Source: Holosporaceae bacterium | Lineage (GTDB): Bacteria; Pseudomonadota; Alphaproteobacteria; UBA3830 | Assembly (NCBI GenBank): GCA_031288225.1 | Contig: JAITRU010000026.1 | Coordinates: forward strand, 1 to 36,160 | Length of the DNA: 36,160 bases | Reading direction: 5' to 3' | Shown: one piece after another, positions 20,728 through 30,094 of the stretch | How positions within the stretch are numbered: position 1 is the stretch's first letter | Layout of the letters: each line of letters starts with the position of its first letter | The notes under the pieces: generated by a model | Databases searched by the model: none | What the model was told of the DNA's origin: nothing | The model's input: the letters and a program-made list of their open reading frames with translations, nothing else | Translations under genes and position numbers: made by a program

Positions 20728-21507
20728 CTATTTTTCAGCTAACAAATCCTCAAGTGCAGCTACCTTTTCCTCCAACACACGCCCATCAAAATCCTGAGCA
20801 TAGATTTCTCTGGCTTTTTGAACATTGCCAGATAGTCCATAAGCCAACGCCAAATCCATACGATTAGATATATTTGCATCCTTCATGTAACATGCATTTT
20901 CCAGATAGAATATTGCGTCCTTATACTGCTTGCAACACATCAGTGATAATCCTAAATTTCTATAGGCGTGGATATAGTTCGTATCACGAGCTATGACCTT
21001 TTTAAAAATATCCTGGGCTTTCTTGTGCTGGCCTCTGGAAGCACAAATCGCACCCAGAGCATTCATAGCATCCACTGATCCATTTCTACTGAAAATTTTC
21101 TCTGCTTCAGCAACAGATCCCCGCAGCAATAACATTTTACCGCGCAGATATGTGGAAATGCGCCGATTACATCCCTTATCCTCAGCTTTTTTTATATAAT
21201 CGTTGGCAGCATCCAATAATTTCTTGTCTAGGCAGCATTCTGCCAATCCCAAACAGGCGCTAGGATGCTCCGGATCAATTTCCATCGCCCTTTTATAAAA
21301 ATTCATGGCTGCTTCATGATTGCCACTCTTCCTGGCTTTGTCGGCAATGCGCACCATCGAGCCATATGGATCACGTTTGCTAACATTGGTACTAACACAG
21401 CCAAAAAGAACAAGGCACAGCACACTAAACGACAATAGTGTACTTTTTCCGATATTAAGATTGCTAAAAAGGCTATGACAAAATGAGTCATCATTTGTTT
21501 TCTTCAT
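20728..21507 (-). CDS. TPR-repeat lipoprotein of unknown function
   Basis: A 259-residue predicted lipoprotein. The hydrophobic stretch STLLSFSVLCLVLFGC ends in a lipobox (LFGC), with the lipidated Cys at about residue 37. Tetratricopeptide repeats follow: AAMNFYKRAMEIDPEHPSAC, AQDIFKKVIARDTNYIHAYR, and YKDAIFYLENACYMKDANIS. TPRs mediate protein-protein contacts, so it probably scaffolds an envelope complex; the arrangement resembles TadD/PilF-type lipoproteins, but no pilus genes are near. The signal peptide has a long polar N-region. The ATG overlaps the stop of the upstream acyltransferase gene by four bases (ATGA), so the two are probably made together. Confidence 0.8.
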   Translation of the reverse strand: MKKTNDDSFCHSLFSNLNIGKSTLLSFSVLCLVLFGCVSTNVSKRDPYGSMVRIADKARKSGNHEAAMNFYKRAMEIDPEHPSACLGLAECCLDKKLLDAANDYIKKAEDKGCNRRISTYLRGKMLLLRGSVAEAEKIFSRNGSVDAMNALGAICASRGQHKKAQDIFKKVIARDTNYIHAYRNLGLSLMCCKQYKDAIFYLENACYMKDANISNRMDLALAYGLSGNVQKAREIYAQDFDGRVLEEKVAALEDLLAEK

Positions 21508-22667
21508 GATTTACCACCACCAAACTTTCTAAACGGCTTTTCTATAAACCGAAATACTAACTCAGTAACAACAAATAAAAGCACAAAAAACATCACAAAC
21601 TGCCACATTGCAAAGTCGTATTTGGAAAAAGACTCCTTCGAAAAATATATGGAATTTGTGTACCACACAATTATGTTCGCCAGCATAAGCTGTACGGCAT
21701 AGAATGCATAGGACCGGCGTCCGAGAAAGTTAAACAACTTGTTGAGCACGGGGAAATCAAAACTTCCCGGAATAAAAATTGCCAACACAGTTAATCCTAT
21801 GGATAAAATACTCACCACCGTTTTCCCGAAATATACATCACTTTCAATATTACATATGGAAGGATATATCCAGATCAACATGGCTAGAATCGCTGCCAAG
21901 GACATCCAGAACCATCTGTGTTTAGCATCATGGCATATACTGTCTGCATCTTTGCAGAGATAGGCAAAAAATGATCCAAGGAATAATTCCGACACATTAT
22001 TGTTAATGGCGTAATATTTGAACCCGTAAAATATTGTGACTAATGGTTGGATCACAAACAAAAAAGCACACCCAATCACCAGCGATAAAATTGCCCGACG
22101 GCTATCGGTCTTGCACATCAACAGCACCAGCGGCCACAGCATATAAAATTGCATCTCGACTGAAAGAGTCCAAAAAAGCCCAAATCCGCCGTAGTGAATT
22201 TTTTCAGTCTCCGCAAACATACTAACGGAATTATTATAGCTGCCGCAGAATATCTCCACTATACTTCTCAGCGTAGGATGAAACCATCCGGGATCTTTTT
22301 CAGTGCAAGCGTAGAAAATCATCGTTCCAACCAATACGAACAACAATACCGGAACTATGCGGAAAAACCTTTTTTTATAAAAAATCAACAGCCACTCTTT
22401 GGATGCATGGAGCCTATCCAAAAACGATTCGCCGAGCGTAGCCGACACCCTATTTTTTAGTGAATAGGTGATGAAAAAACCAGATATGGCAAAAAATACA
22501 TGGATAGCGCCATTGCCAACCCACAAACATCGCGGGAGTAAATGAAAAGTAAATTCCAAATTGCACGCGTGTATAATATGGTGCAGCACCACCATAATGC
22601 AACAAAACGCCCGCAATCTTTCTACATCACTAAAAAAAATACCGCTACCTTTTTGCTCTGACACCAA
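21504..22667 (-). CDS. Acyltransferase-3 (OafA/NodX-type) membrane protein
   Basis: A 387-residue integral membrane O-acyltransferase family member. The N-terminus shows the typical opening (VERLRAFCCIMVVLHHIIHA) with the conserved His pair in TM1. About ten hydrophobic segments follow, and the segment FFAISGFFITYSL is the family's TM2 hallmark. WTLSVEMQFYMLWPL (around residue 170) is the conserved LWSLxxE-type motif. Such enzymes acetylate or acylate lipopolysaccharide, peptidoglycan or other surface glycans; the target is not shown by context. The gene lies two bases after ffh and overlaps the lipoprotein gene by four bases, an insertion relative to the usual neighbours of either ffh or the atp genes. 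Confidence 0.88.
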   Translation of the reverse strand: MVSEQKGSGIFFSDVERLRAFCCIMVVLHHIIHACNLEFTFHLLPRCLWVGNGAIHVFFAISGFFITYSLKNRVSATLGESFLDRLHASKEWLLIFYKKRFFRIVPVLLFVLVGTMIFYACTEKDPGWFHPTLRSIVEIFCGSYNNSVSMFAETEKIHYGGFGLFWTLSVEMQFYMLWPLVLLMCKTDSRRAILSLVIGCAFLFVIQPLVTIFYGFKYYAINNNVSELFLGSFFAYLCKDADSICHDAKHRWFWMSLAAILAMLIWIYPSICNIESDVYFGKTVVSILSIGLTVLAIFIPGSFDFPVLNKLFNFLGRRSYAFYAVQLMLANIIVWYTNSIYFSKESFSKYDFAMWQFVMFFVLLFVVTELVFRFIEKPFRKFGGGKS

Positions 22668-22669
22668 AT

Positions 22670-24010
22670 TTATTGTCTCCCCATTCTTGACATTATCTTT
22701 GCTAATCCACCATTGTCTTTTCTCAGCATTTTAAACATACCCAAAGCTACTTCATACTGTTTTATCAACTTATTCACGTCCTGCACAGTGGTGCCGGATC
22801 CAGCAGCAATTCTTTTCCTTCTGGATCCATTTATTATTTTATAATTCCTCTTTTCTTTTTTGGTCATGGAGCAAATAATGGCCAGGTTTTTTGTTAGGGC
22901 TTTATCGGAAGCTCCTTGCTCTTCCATTATTTTTTCCATTTGCTTTCCTTGCGGAAGCATTTTGAGGATACTTCTAAGACCGCCCATTTTGGACATTTTT
23001 TCCATTTGCGTCGCAAAATCATCAAAGCTGAACGCACCTTCCCGCATTTTATGCAGTAGACCCTCAGCCTCTTGCTGAGAAAATGTTTCCTGGGCTTTTT
23101 CCACCAGCGAAACTATATCTCCCATACCCAAAAGACGGCTGGAAATCCTTTCCGGATCGAAAAATTCCAGATCATCCAGTCGCTCACCGGTGCAAAGAAA
23201 CTTTATGCCACATCCGGTTGTGGCACGCATGGACAGCGCAACACCACCTCTAGCATCACCATCAACGCGGGTCAACACTATACCGTCAACTTGGACAGAC
23301 CCGTGAAATTTTTTGGCAATGTTGATGGCATCTTGACCGGTCATTATGTCCACCACAAGAGTAACCTCATCGGGATTAATGGTCTTCCTTATTTCCACTA
23401 ACTCTTCCATTCTAACGTCGTCAATGTGCAATCGACCTGCCGTATCAATGATCAAAACATCCGCACCTGCATCCGCAACTTTCCGGAGGGCAGTTTTGCA
23501 TATCTCTTGGCAAGATTGCTCAACTCCCAACTCCTGCGCAAACAAGCAACCATCAACCTGCCTAGATAAGATCTGCAGTTGTTCAACGGCAGCTGGTCTG
23601 TAAATATCCGTCGATGCCACAGCAATCTTTTTGCCTTTTTTTGCAAAAAATTTCGCCAACTTCCCTGCCGTCGTAGTTTTCCCGGCTCCCTGCAAACCAA
23701 CCAACATGATTTTGTAAGGTTTTTTGCCAAGATTTACCTCCTCTGGTTTCCCAAACAACTCCACCAAATAATCGTGAATGATTTTTACCACCATCTGTCC
23801 AGGAGAAACAGACTTGGTTACTTCCTGCCCAATTGCCCTTTCTCGCACATCGGCGATGAACTTCTTGGCCACGTCCAGGAAAACATCCGCCTCCAGTAAT
23901 GCAACTCTAATCTCACGTAGTGCAATATCAACGTCGGACTCCTTCAGCAACCCACTTCTACGGAGTTTATTGAATATTCCTGATATCTTCTCACTAAATA
24001 AATCAAACAA
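22670..24010 (-). CDS. ffh: Signal recognition particle GTPase Ffh
   Basis: About 446 residues. Ffh binds 4.5S RNA and hydrophobic signal sequences and delivers ribosomes to FtsY at the membrane. The N domain starts FDLFSEKISGIFNKLRRSGLL, and the G1 motif GLQGAGKTTTAGKLA is near residues 105-119. DTAGRLHIDDVRMEEL, TRVDGDARGGVALS and FLCTGERLDDLEFFDP follow. The methionine-rich M domain ends the protein (KMSKMGGLRSILKMLP, and GSRRKRIAAGSGTTVQDVNK, which binds RNA). The frame opens at 24031, but TTG at 24010 has GGAG seven bases upstream and gives the canonical MFDLF start. The 4.5S RNA gene is not seen in the window. Confidence 0.96.
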   Translation of the reverse strand: MFDLFSEKISGIFNKLRRSGLLKESDVDIALREIRVALLEADVFLDVAKKFIADVRERAIGQEVTKSVSPGQMVVKIIHDYLVELFGKPEEVNLGKKPYKIMLVGLQGAGKTTTAGKLAKFFAKKGKKIAVASTDIYRPAAVEQLQILSRQVDGCLFAQELGVEQSCQEICKTALRKVADAGADVLIIDTAGRLHIDDVRMEELVEIRKTINPDEVTLVVDIMTGQDAINIAKKFHGSVQVDGIVLTRVDGDARGGVALSMRATTGCGIKFLCTGERLDDLEFFDPERISSRLLGMGDIVSLVEKAQETFSQQEAEGLLHKMREGAFSFDDFATQMEKMSKMGGLRSILKMLPQGKQMEKIMEEQGASDKALTKNLAIICSMTKKEKRNYKIINGSRRKRIAAGSGTTVQDVNKLIKQYEVALGMFKMLRKDNGGLAKIMSRMGRQ

Positions 24011-24102
24011 CAAACATCTCCATAAAAACAAAAAGCCACCGCCACTTTAACACAAATGACGATATTCAGCACTTTAAAAATTTCTCAAGCTTCCACAAAA
24101 AT

Positions 24103-24684
24103 CTACATGAGCAACTTTAGCAACGCAAACCCTAATATAACACTAAAAATTATGATATATAACGTCGCAGCTTTATGCTTTTCAGTAAAATTCAAGAAAC
24201 TTTCACCATACTTTTGACAAATCGCTGACAAAACAAAAAAACGGGTGCTTCTGGTGATAATGGAAGCCGTTGTGAATATCATGAGATTGATTTTCGCAAA
24301 CCCGCTGGCGATGGTAACCACCTTATATGGGATAGGAGTAACTCCCTTGATGCAGATAAGCCAAAAAGCCCATTCGTTTAACTTTCTCACCAATTCATCA
24401 AATTTACTAGCCTGCCCATAAAACCCCAAAATTTTTGATCCCACTAGCTCGAAAAATTCATACCCTATGTAATAGCCAAACAACCCACCAACAACGGACG
24501 CCAACGTACATATGGCAGCATAATAAAATGCCCTGTGTTTATTTTTGGCAATCACAACCGCCAAAATCGGATCCGGAGGAAGAGGGAAAAATGAACTTTC
24601 AATAAATGATATGAACATGAGCACAGAGGCAGCGTTTTTGCTTTCGGCCTGGCGCATCATCCAGTTGTATAATTTGTTCATCAT
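24103..24684 (-). CDS. DedA/VTT (YqaA-type) membrane protein
   Basis: A 193-residue integral membrane protein of the SNARE-associated/VTT superfamily. The family core is seen as FISFIESSFFPLPPDPILAV (about 25-44), followed by GGLFGYYIGYEFF and, after a charged loop, KGVTPIPYKVVTIASGFAKI (around 114-133), the conserved proline-containing re-entrant region. About five membrane segments are predicted by eye. Relatives act as phospholipid scramblases or undecaprenyl-phosphate transporters or affect membrane homeostasis; which of these applies here is not visible. It lies 28 bases after dnaE and 92 bases before ffh. Confidence 0.85.
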   Translation of the reverse strand: MMNKLYNWMMRQAESKNAASVLMFISFIESSFFPLPPDPILAVVIAKNKHRAFYYAAICTLASVVGGLFGYYIGYEFFELVGSKILGFYGQASKFDELVRKLNEWAFWLICIKGVTPIPYKVVTIASGFAKINLMIFTTASIITRSTRFFVLSAICQKYGESFLNFTEKHKAATLYIIIFSVILGFALLKLLM

Positions 24685-24712
24685 TTAACCATAGGCCTAA
24701 TTATTTCCGACA

Positions 24713-27700
24713 TCATTCAATCACATTCTCGATCCCAACCACGTTGCGCAAATCTAATATATCATATGATGTAAGAAAGTATGTTGAAGGAAGCAATATT
24801 TTTTTCCCATTTTGTAGCAAAAGAATGATGCGAAAATTCGTTCCTGCCCTAAAATTGTCCACAAGCTTCTTTAGGGCACCCAGATTACTTTTAGAACCAA
24901 TCCTGACTTGCAGAGTTCTTACTTCAGGAGCGGGCGCGTTGGAGTACGAATTGACTGTTCCCATGGGTTTGGTATCCGCAACAAAATTAGAAAAATTACC
25001 GCTGAATTTTTGCACTTTATCAGCGGTTATGCGAATTTGTTCTCCAATTTTACTGCAACTAACATCCAGCAAAACCATATTACCAACTTCCAGTAAATCG
25101 CGGCAACTCGACAGTACTTCAGAAAATATGGAAACATCTGCAGCTCCTGATACGTCAGAAACCTGCAGAATGCAAAATTTGTGCTGATTTTTCGTTGTCT
25201 TATAAATAACATTATTGATCACAACGGCAACTTTTGCCCTTGCCATTTCCTTTGCTTCCTGCAGAGATGGGAATCGCATTTTCCGCAGAACATCCACATA
25301 CTGTCGCATTGGATGAGACGAAATATAGAAACCAATTGCCGAAAATTCCTGCTGCAATTTGTCCGAATCGTTCCACTCCGGCACCTCAGTAAGTGTAGGA
25401 GTACTTTCTTCTTCAAATAATAGGGCTTGGTCGCTGGACGTTTTCATGGCCATTAATTGGTCAATGGACTCAAACAATTGTCGCCGATTGGAATGCAAAC
25501 GATCAAATACGCCAGCCTTTATGAAGTGCTCCAAAATCTTCCTAGTGAATACCCGGAGATGCGACAATCTTTTTACAAAATCAAAAATCGATACAAAATC
25601 GCCATGTTGTTCCCGCTCTTCCACCACAGCACGCACAGCCTGTTCACCACTTCCTTTTATGGCCGTTAGGCTATAGCGAATAGAATTTGTTGCGTAATCA
25701 ATTAGAAACTCATGGCCAGATAGGTTGATGTCCGGTGGTAGTATATTAATGTTGTTTGTCTCAGCATCTTGATAATAGGCGTATAATTTATCGGTGTTAG
25801 TCATGTCGATGGTCATGGTAGCAGCAAAAAATTCAATGGGATAATTTGCCTTCAGAAAAGCTGTTTGATACGTCAGCAAACCATATGGAGTCGCATGCGA
25901 TTTGTTAAACCCGTAGCCAGCGAATTTATTCATCTGCTCAAAGAGGTGTTCTGCAATTGGCTGCGCCATTCCGTTCTGGATTGCCCCATCGATGAATCGC
26001 CTTTTTTGGGCAAGCATCTCATTCTTATCTTTTTTTCCCATGGCACGGCGCAAAATATCCGCCTGCCCCAGCGAATAGCCACCAATTTCCTGAGCTATGC
26101 GCATAACTTGTTCCTGGTAAACCATCACACCATAGGTAGGCGCAAGAATTGGCTCCAGCCGAGGATCAATGTACTGGATAGGCTCCAGCCCATGCTTGCA
26201 GGCAATATATTTGGGAATATCATCCATAGGACCCGGGCGGTATAGCGCCACTAGCGCAATCAAATCTTCCACCCGATCCGGCTGCATTTTTCTCAGCACA
26301 TCGCGCATGCCGGCACTTTCAATCTGGAATACACCTACACAATTCACGATCCGCAAAAGCTCGAAGGTTCTTTTGTCATCCATGGGAAAGTCGTTGATTT
26401 TTAAATAAATTCCTCTTTTTTCTATGTTCTTTAGGGTCTTATCTATCACCGTAAGGGTTTTCAGCCCAAGAAAATCGAACTTGATTAGCCCAGCATTTTC
26501 CACATATTTCATGGAAAATTGCGTCACAGGCATTATGGATCTCTGATCTTTATATAACGGTACAATATCCTGCAGATTTTGATCCGAAATGACTACACCG
26601 GCCGCATGCACTGAGGCGTGCCGATATAATCCCTCAAGACATATGGCAATATTCATGAGATTTTTCACCTGTGGATCTGAATTCATTAAGTTCTGTAGCA
26701 ATTCTTCAGAATCAATAGCCTGCTGCAAAGTCATTGGATGAGTCGGATGAAAGGGAATCATCTTGGAAATTTTATCCATGAATCCGTAGGGCATTGCCAG
26801 CACCCGTCCCACATCTTTCACCACAGCTCTCGCCTGCAGCTTACCAAACGTAATGATCTGGGCTACGCATTGGTACCCATATTTTTGCTGCACATAGCGA
26901 ATAACCTCATCACGCCTCTCCTGACAAAAATCTATGTCAAAATCCGGCATCGATACGCGATCAGGATTGAGAAATCTTTCAAAAAACAGCCCAAAATATA
27001 TCGGATCCACATCGGTAATTTCCACCGACCACGCCACTATTGATCCAGCCCCGGACCCGCGTCCCGGACCAACTGGAATATCCTGCAACTTTGCCCACTG
27101 CACATAGTCAGCGATGATCAAAAAATATCCGCTGAATCCCATTTTTTTGATCATTTCCAGTTCATAGTATAGTCTGTCGAAATATTTTTCTCTGATTTCC
27201 TGATAGTTTCCGTTAACCTCGAAAACTGCAAGTTTTTTCCCAAGGCCAATCACAGACATCGAAAGCAATTCTTCATCCTGGGTCCGGCCAGATGCGGGCT
27301 TGAATTGCGGCATCATTGTTTTTTTCTTCAAAAGAGCGAAATAGCACCTCCGAGCAATATGGACTGTATTATCTATAGCTTCGGGAATATCACAAAATAA
27401 CTCAGCCATTTCCAAAGAAGGTTTAAAATAAAATTCCGGAGAAGACGATATTCGATCCATTTCATATATGGTTTTTCCCTGCGCGATGCAGATCAGCGCA
27501 TCGTGGGCTTTGAAATCTTTTTGATAGGGAAAACAGACATTATTTGTGGCGACCAAAGGAATTCTTTGCTCATAAGCCAATCCAATTGCCTGTTCCTCTA
27601 TCTTGTTTTCCATCTCATTGTTGTGTCGAGATAGTTCAATGTATAACCTGTTGGGAAAGTACCTATGCATAAATCGCAGATACTCACAGGCACTATCCAT

Positions 27701-28162
27701 GTCATTTGCGGTCAGGAAAGATCCCAGTGAACCATAAATACCGCCGGTCAGTACTAGCAATTCAGCAGAATGCTTGGCCAAAAGATCCAGTGTAATTTCC
27801 GGATAAAACTCCGACGAAGAATTGAGATGTGCCTGAGACACTAGCTGAATTAAATTGTGATATCCCTCACCGCTTTTGGCATAGAGCAAAATACTGGTGG
27901 CACGATTTTGGGCTAATGCAGTGCAATTATCTCCGGATGAGTGCTGTACATTGAGCTGGCAACCAATAATTGGCTGAATGCCATTCTCCATGCATGCTTT
28001 GGAAAATTCCATAGCTCCAAACAAATTGTTTGTATCTGTAACTGCAACTGCCGGCATATAATTTTGCTGACACAATGCCACCAACTCTTCCATTTTGATG
28101 GCACCTTCGGCCAGTGAATAAGCGGAGTGCAGCCGCAGATGAATAAATCGACTGCCGTTCAT
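24713..28162 (-). CDS. dnaE: DNA polymerase III alpha subunit
   Basis: A 1149-residue replicative polymerase, of normal length. The N-terminal PHP domain begins RFIHLRLHSAYSLAEGAIKM. The palm has the catalytic aspartates in MPDFDIDFCQERRDEVI (around residue 403) and IKFDFLGLKTLTVIDK (third Asp, around 555). GPGRGSGAGSIVAW marks the nucleotide-binding region, and FNKSHATPYGLLTYQTAFLK the fingers. A tandem HhH and an OB-fold (VAVVINNVIYKTTKNQHKFC) are in the C-terminal third. The ATG overlaps the lolD stop by four bases. The proS-lolC/E-lolD-dnaE order is a strong alphaproteobacterial signature. Confidence 0.97.
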   Translation of the reverse strand: MNGSRFIHLRLHSAYSLAEGAIKMEELVALCQQNYMPAVAVTDTNNLFGAMEFSKACMENGIQPIIGCQLNVQHSSGDNCTALAQNRATSILLYAKSGEGYHNLIQLVSQAHLNSSSEFYPEITLDLLAKHSAELLVLTGGIYGSLGSFLTANDMDSACEYLRFMHRYFPNRLYIELSRHNNEMENKIEEQAIGLAYEQRIPLVATNNVCFPYQKDFKAHDALICIAQGKTIYEMDRISSSPEFYFKPSLEMAELFCDIPEAIDNTVHIARRCYFALLKKKTMMPQFKPASGRTQDEELLSMSVIGLGKKLAVFEVNGNYQEIREKYFDRLYYELEMIKKMGFSGYFLIIADYVQWAKLQDIPVGPGRGSGAGSIVAWSVEITDVDPIYFGLFFERFLNPDRVSMPDFDIDFCQERRDEVIRYVQQKYGYQCVAQIITFGKLQARAVVKDVGRVLAMPYGFMDKISKMIPFHPTHPMTLQQAIDSEELLQNLMNSDPQVKNLMNIAICLEGLYRHASVHAAGVVISDQNLQDIVPLYKDQRSIMPVTQFSMKYVENAGLIKFDFLGLKTLTVIDKTLKNIEKRGIYLKINDFPMDDKRTFELLRIVNCVGVFQIESAGMRDVLRKMQPDRVEDLIALVALYRPGPMDDIPKYIACKHGLEPIQYIDPRLEPILAPTYGVMVYQEQVMRIAQEIGGYSLGQADILRRAMGKKDKNEMLAQKRRFIDGAIQNGMAQPIAEHLFEQMNKFAGYGFNKSHATPYGLLTYQTAFLKANYPIEFFAATMTIDMTNTDKLYAYYQDAETNNINILPPDINLSGHEFLIDYATNSIRYSLTAIKGSGEQAVRAVVEEREQHGDFVSIFDFVKRLSHLRVFTRKILEHFIKAGVFDRLHSNRRQLFESIDQLMAMKTSSDQALLFEEESTPTLTEVPEWNDSDKLQQEFSAIGFYISSHPMRQYVDVLRKMRFPSLQEAKEMARAKVAVVINNVIYKTTKNQHKFCILQVSDVSGAADVSIFSEVLSSCRDLLEVGNMVLLDVSCSKIGEQIRITADKVQKFSGNFSNFVADTKPMGTVNSYSNAPAPEVRTLQVRIGSKSNLGALKKLVDNFRAGTNFRIILLLQNGKKILLPSTYFLTSYDILDLRNVVGIENVIE

Positions 28163-28851
28163 TTTTCCCTAAGAGATCCTTCTAGGATGATATATTTTCT
28201 ATGCATCTTTTCAGCTAATTCACAATTGTGTGTTGCAATAATAGCGCACATTTTTGTTTTTTGCACAATTTTTAACAGATCATCAAAAACGGCCGTGGCG
28301 TTTTCGTGATCTAAATTGCCTGTCGGCTCATCGGCCAACAATATAACGGGATCATTAATAATGGCACGGGCAATGGCGACACGCTGTCTCTGACCGCCAG
28401 ATAATTCAGATGGGTATGCCTTGATTTTTTCCATCAATCCAAAATCCTCCAGCAGCTGCTCGGCTTTTTCCCGGGCTATGGATTGTGAAACTCCGGCAAT
28501 TAATTGCGGCAGCATCACGTTTTCCACCGACGAAAATTCCTGCAGCAAGTGGTGATATTGGTAAACAAACCCCATCTTTTTTAGACGCAGGAATGCGCGC
28601 CCATTGCCGGACATACCACGGCAGTTGGCCCCTTCGACAATTACATTTCCTTCGGTTGAACAATCCAACAACCCAGCAATGTGTAATAGCGTTGATTTCC
28701 CGGATCCAGACGGTCCCATCAGAGCTATAAACTCTGATTGATTGATGGACAAGTGCACATGCCGGAGAACGAAAGTTTCATCATTGGCGTAGCGCTTACC
28801 GACGCCGTCAAGTTGTAATAATGGGCTACTTGTCCCGGATTTTTTATGCAT
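28159..28851 (-). CDS. lolD: Lipoprotein-releasing ABC transporter ATPase LolD
   Basis: A 230-residue ATPase that powers release of outer-membrane lipoproteins from the inner membrane. Walker A is GPSGSGKSTLLH (about 46-57), the ABC signature LSGGQRQRVAIARA (about 150-163) and Walker B ILLADEPTGNLD (about 170-181). The MacB/LolD-type Q-loop is FVYQYHHLLQEFSSVENVMLP. It overlaps the lolC/E stop by 8 bases and dnaE by 4. Together with the single permease gene it forms a minimal Lol export unit, whose likely clients include the TPR lipoprotein at 20728-21507. Confidence 0.96.
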   Translation of the reverse strand: MHKKSGTSSPLLQLDGVGKRYANDETFVLRHVHLSINQSEFIALMGPSGSGKSTLLHIAGLLDCSTEGNVIVEGANCRGMSGNGRAFLRLKKMGFVYQYHHLLQEFSSVENVMLPQLIAGVSQSIAREKAEQLLEDFGLMEKIKAYPSELSGGQRQRVAIARAIINDPVILLADEPTGNLDHENATAVFDDLLKIVQKTKMCAIIATHNCELAEKMHRKYIILEGSLREK

Positions 28852-30094
28852 ATCTCAGAATTTCCGTCGGGTTCAATCTACTTGCTTTGCATGCCGGATA
28901 CAACGTTGCAAGACATGACAACAGCAGCGAAATTGTGACTGTCAGCAGCACATCAAATGGGTTAAGCAATGAAGGCAAATGTGTTAAAAAATAAACTTCC
29001 GGAGAAAACACCTTTGTGTGAAGCAAGCTTTCGATCGCTGCCTGTATTTGCTTGATATAAATTGAAAACAACAACCCAATGATGGCGCCAATGGCAGTTC
29101 CTAAAGTTCCTATGGTCGCTCCCACCATAAAGAAAATCCTCATAATAGAAGCTTCAATCAACCCGATCGTTTTGAGAATTGCTATGTCCTTTTCCTTGTC
29201 TTTCACCAGCATAATCATGCAGGCAATAATGTTGAAACTCGCCACAAGTGTTATAAGAGTCAGGATCAGAAACATAACATTGCGTTCCACTTCAACTGCT
29301 TTCATAAATGAACTATTACTGTTTTGCCAATCAGTTACACTATCCGCATAAAATCGACAACAATCACATACCGAGTCGCGCACACCGGACAACTTTAGTG
29401 GATTGTCTGCGAATATCGAAATACTAGTCACTCCACCTAGTATTTTAAAAAGTTTTTGGGACATTGATAGGGAAATCAGTGATACCGAGCTATCGTATTC
29501 ATACATTCCGGACTTAAACGTTGCTGCTAACCTAAATGTCTTTTTGCGATGCATAAATCCAAACCCGGTTTCATCTAACTCCGGAGCCATAACCACAACT
29601 TCATCGCCAATTTTCAAATGTAATCGATGGGCCAATGATTCTCCAAGCACAATGGAATCCTCATTTGCGCTGGAAAAATCTGCGGGATTTCCGGTCACTA
29701 TATTTTTGGAAATTATGTCCTTTTTTAGCAAATTCTCTGGAGAAATTCCATGACATAAAGTCGCTCGCACCACCCCATTTGCCGTAATTAGTGCTTGTTT
29801 TTCAATAAGAGGAACCGCCTGTTCCACACCATCAATTGCCAATATTTCCTTCACTGCATCTTCATAGGCAAATTTCTGCTCGGAAGTATGAACGGTAATG
29901 TGTCCGTTAAAACCAATGATTCTTTCGGTAAACTCTTTCCGAAAACCATTCATCACGGATGTCACTATGATTAGTGCTGCAACCCCCAGAACAATTCCTA
30001 CCAAAGAAAATGCAGCAATCGCGGAAATAGCTCTTTCTTTTCTTTTGGAATTAATGTATCTCCAGGCGATCAACAACTCTGGTGACAACAACAC
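28844..30094 (-). CDS. lolC: Lipoprotein-releasing ABC permease LolC/E
   Basis: A 416-residue permease with one N-terminal TM, a large periplasmic domain and three C-terminal TMs. The start region (SPELLIAWRYINSKRKERAI, then AFSLVGIVLGVAALIIVTSV, MNGFRKEF) is the family hallmark. The FtsX-like domain ends with SLLLSCLATLYPACKASRLN and PTEILRYA. Alphaproteobacteria usually have one LolC/E-type protein acting as a homodimer, which fits a single gene here. The likely start is GTG at 30094 with GAGG 11 bases ahead, overlapping the proS end by 25 bases. Confidence 0.93.
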   Translation of the reverse strand: MLLSPELLIAWRYINSKRKERAISAIAAFSLVGIVLGVAALIIVTSVMNGFRKEFTERIIGFNGHITVHTSEQKFAYEDAVKEILAIDGVEQAVPLIEKQALITANGVVRATLCHGISPENLLKKDIISKNIVTGNPADFSSANEDSIVLGESLAHRLHLKIGDEVVVMAPELDETGFGFMHRKKTFRLAATFKSGMYEYDSSVSLISLSMSQKLFKILGGVTSISIFADNPLKLSGVRDSVCDCCRFYADSVTDWQNSNSSFMKAVEVERNVMFLILTLITLVASFNIIACMIMLVKDKEKDIAILKTIGLIEASIMRIFFMVGATIGTLGTAIGAIIGLLFSIYIKQIQAAIESLLHTKVFSPEVYFLTHLPSLLNPFDVLLTVTISLLLSCLATLYPACKASRLNPTEILRYA

